A stretch of 6,289 nt of DNA. Origin: Tidjanibacter sp. GTDB taxonomy: Bacteria; Bacteroidota; Bacteroidia; Bacteroidales; Rikenellaceae. A program made the translations under genes and the position numbers. Numbering within the stretch: the first letter of the stretch is position 1; every line of letters begins with the position of its first letter. Of this stretch, positions 6,146 to 6,289 are shown in pieces. The notes under the pieces were generated by a model. The model was not told where the DNA came from and searched no databases. It saw only the letters and a program-made list of their open reading frames with translations. The stretch spans positions 1-6,289 of the forward strand of contig JAFNVE010000018.1 in the NCBI GenBank assembly GCA_017379955.1, in the 5' to 3' direction.

Positions 6146-6288
6146 ATTAGTTTGCGGGTTTAGCGATAGCCTCAATGGCTATTACGACAAAAAAGAGATA
6201 TGGAGTTTGTTCAAGTAAACTTGACAACTCCATATCTCTTTTTCATCGTACCCTCTACGAGGGTATCCCCTAAACCCGAAAAACCAAT
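6146..6288 (+). ncRNA. cloverleaf-like structured element, candidate retron msr-msd RNA
   Basis: An outer stem joins CGGGTTTAG (6155-6163) to CTAAACCCG (6270-6278) over 9 perfect pairs and continues outward, after a small internal loop, with GTTT (6150-6153)/AAAC (6281-6284) and ATT (6146-6148)/AAT (6286-6288). It encloses three hairpins: ATAGCC/GGCTAT (6166-6182), a long one at 6190-6243, and TACCCTC/GAGGGTA (6249-6265). The first arm ends in TTTAGCGA, and a short hairpin follows at once, as at the a1/msr boundary with its branching G in retron Ec86 (recalled, not checked). No reverse transcriptase is in the window; it would have to start beyond 6289. Alternatives are a bidirectional terminator with neighbouring hairpins, or a MITE-like element with terminal inverted repeats. 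The pairing is seen; the retron reading is inference. Confidence 0.35.
6190..6243. terminator. long hairpin with A- and T-tracts, bidirectional terminator or msd stem
   Basis: An 18-bp perfect stem (6190-6207 with 6226-6243) starts with AAAAA and ends with TTTTT, so either strand presents a hairpin followed by a T-run. A second short stem, TCAAG/CTTGA with loop TAAA (6211-6224), sits on top across a small internal loop. By itself this is what a strong bidirectional intrinsic terminator looks like, 124 bp after the transporter stop. It would suit a converging gene to the right. It is also the longest hairpin inside the structured element at 6146-6288. Confidence 0.65.
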
Positions 6289-6289
6289 T

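Noticed and set aside
6155..6278. A tRNA, suggested by the cloverleaf outline
   Set aside because: No TTC-type T-loop, no anticodon-arm dimensions, no D-loop GG, and the middle arm is 18 bp or more.
1..6289. CRISPR array or insertion sequence
   Set aside because: No regularly spaced direct repeats and no transposase-like reading frame were seen anywhere in the window.

Overview
This 6.3 kb window looks like chromosomal DNA from a member of the Bacteroidales (phylum Bacteroidota). The evidence is the promoter style (-7 elements matching TAnnTTTG), weak or absent Shine-Dalgarno sites on several genes, a one-chain iron-sulfur L-serine dehydratase beginning MESLKELYRIG, a NusG-family paralog, and a two-module AspT/YidE-type transporter. 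A genus cannot be assigned from sequence reading alone.

Layout. Positions 66-1454 on the minus strand encode an exported C1-family aminopeptidase (PepC/bleomycin hydrolase type). A 179-bp AT-rich divergent intergenic region (1455-1633) carries promoters for both directions. From 1634 three plus-strand genes follow at gaps of 29 and 25 nt and probably form one operon: L-serine ammonia-lyase (1634-2827), a specialised NusG paralog of the UpxY/RfaH/LoaP sort (2857-3417) and a classical SDR oxidoreductase (3443-4204). A clear hairpin terminator ends this unit at about 4225-4257. A 194-bp intergenic region holds the terminator, a perfect 20-bp AT palindrome, a promoter and a leader hairpin. It is followed by a 555-residue membrane transporter with two central RCK_C (TrkA_C) domains (4399-6066). 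The last 223 bp (6067-6289) contain no gene but are packed with inverted repeats: a nested palindrome directly after the transporter stop, then a cloverleaf-like arrangement in which an imperfect outer stem running to the window edge encloses three hairpins.

How the parts may work together. Serine deamination to pyruvate, export-side peptide trimming and an amino/dicarboxylic acid-type exchanger are compatible with an amino-acid-fermenting gut-type anaerobe, but no direct link between these genes is proven. The transcription-elongation factor between a serine dehydratase and an SDR, with no polysaccharide genes visible, is unusual context. The most interesting feature is the 3' structured region. 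Its architecture (outer a1/a2-like pairing, a TTAGC sequence at the end of the first arm, a short hairpin, a long hairpin, then the second arm) resembles a retron msr-msd RNA. The long hairpin alone is equally well explained as a bidirectional transcription terminator, and no reverse transcriptase is visible because the window ends there.
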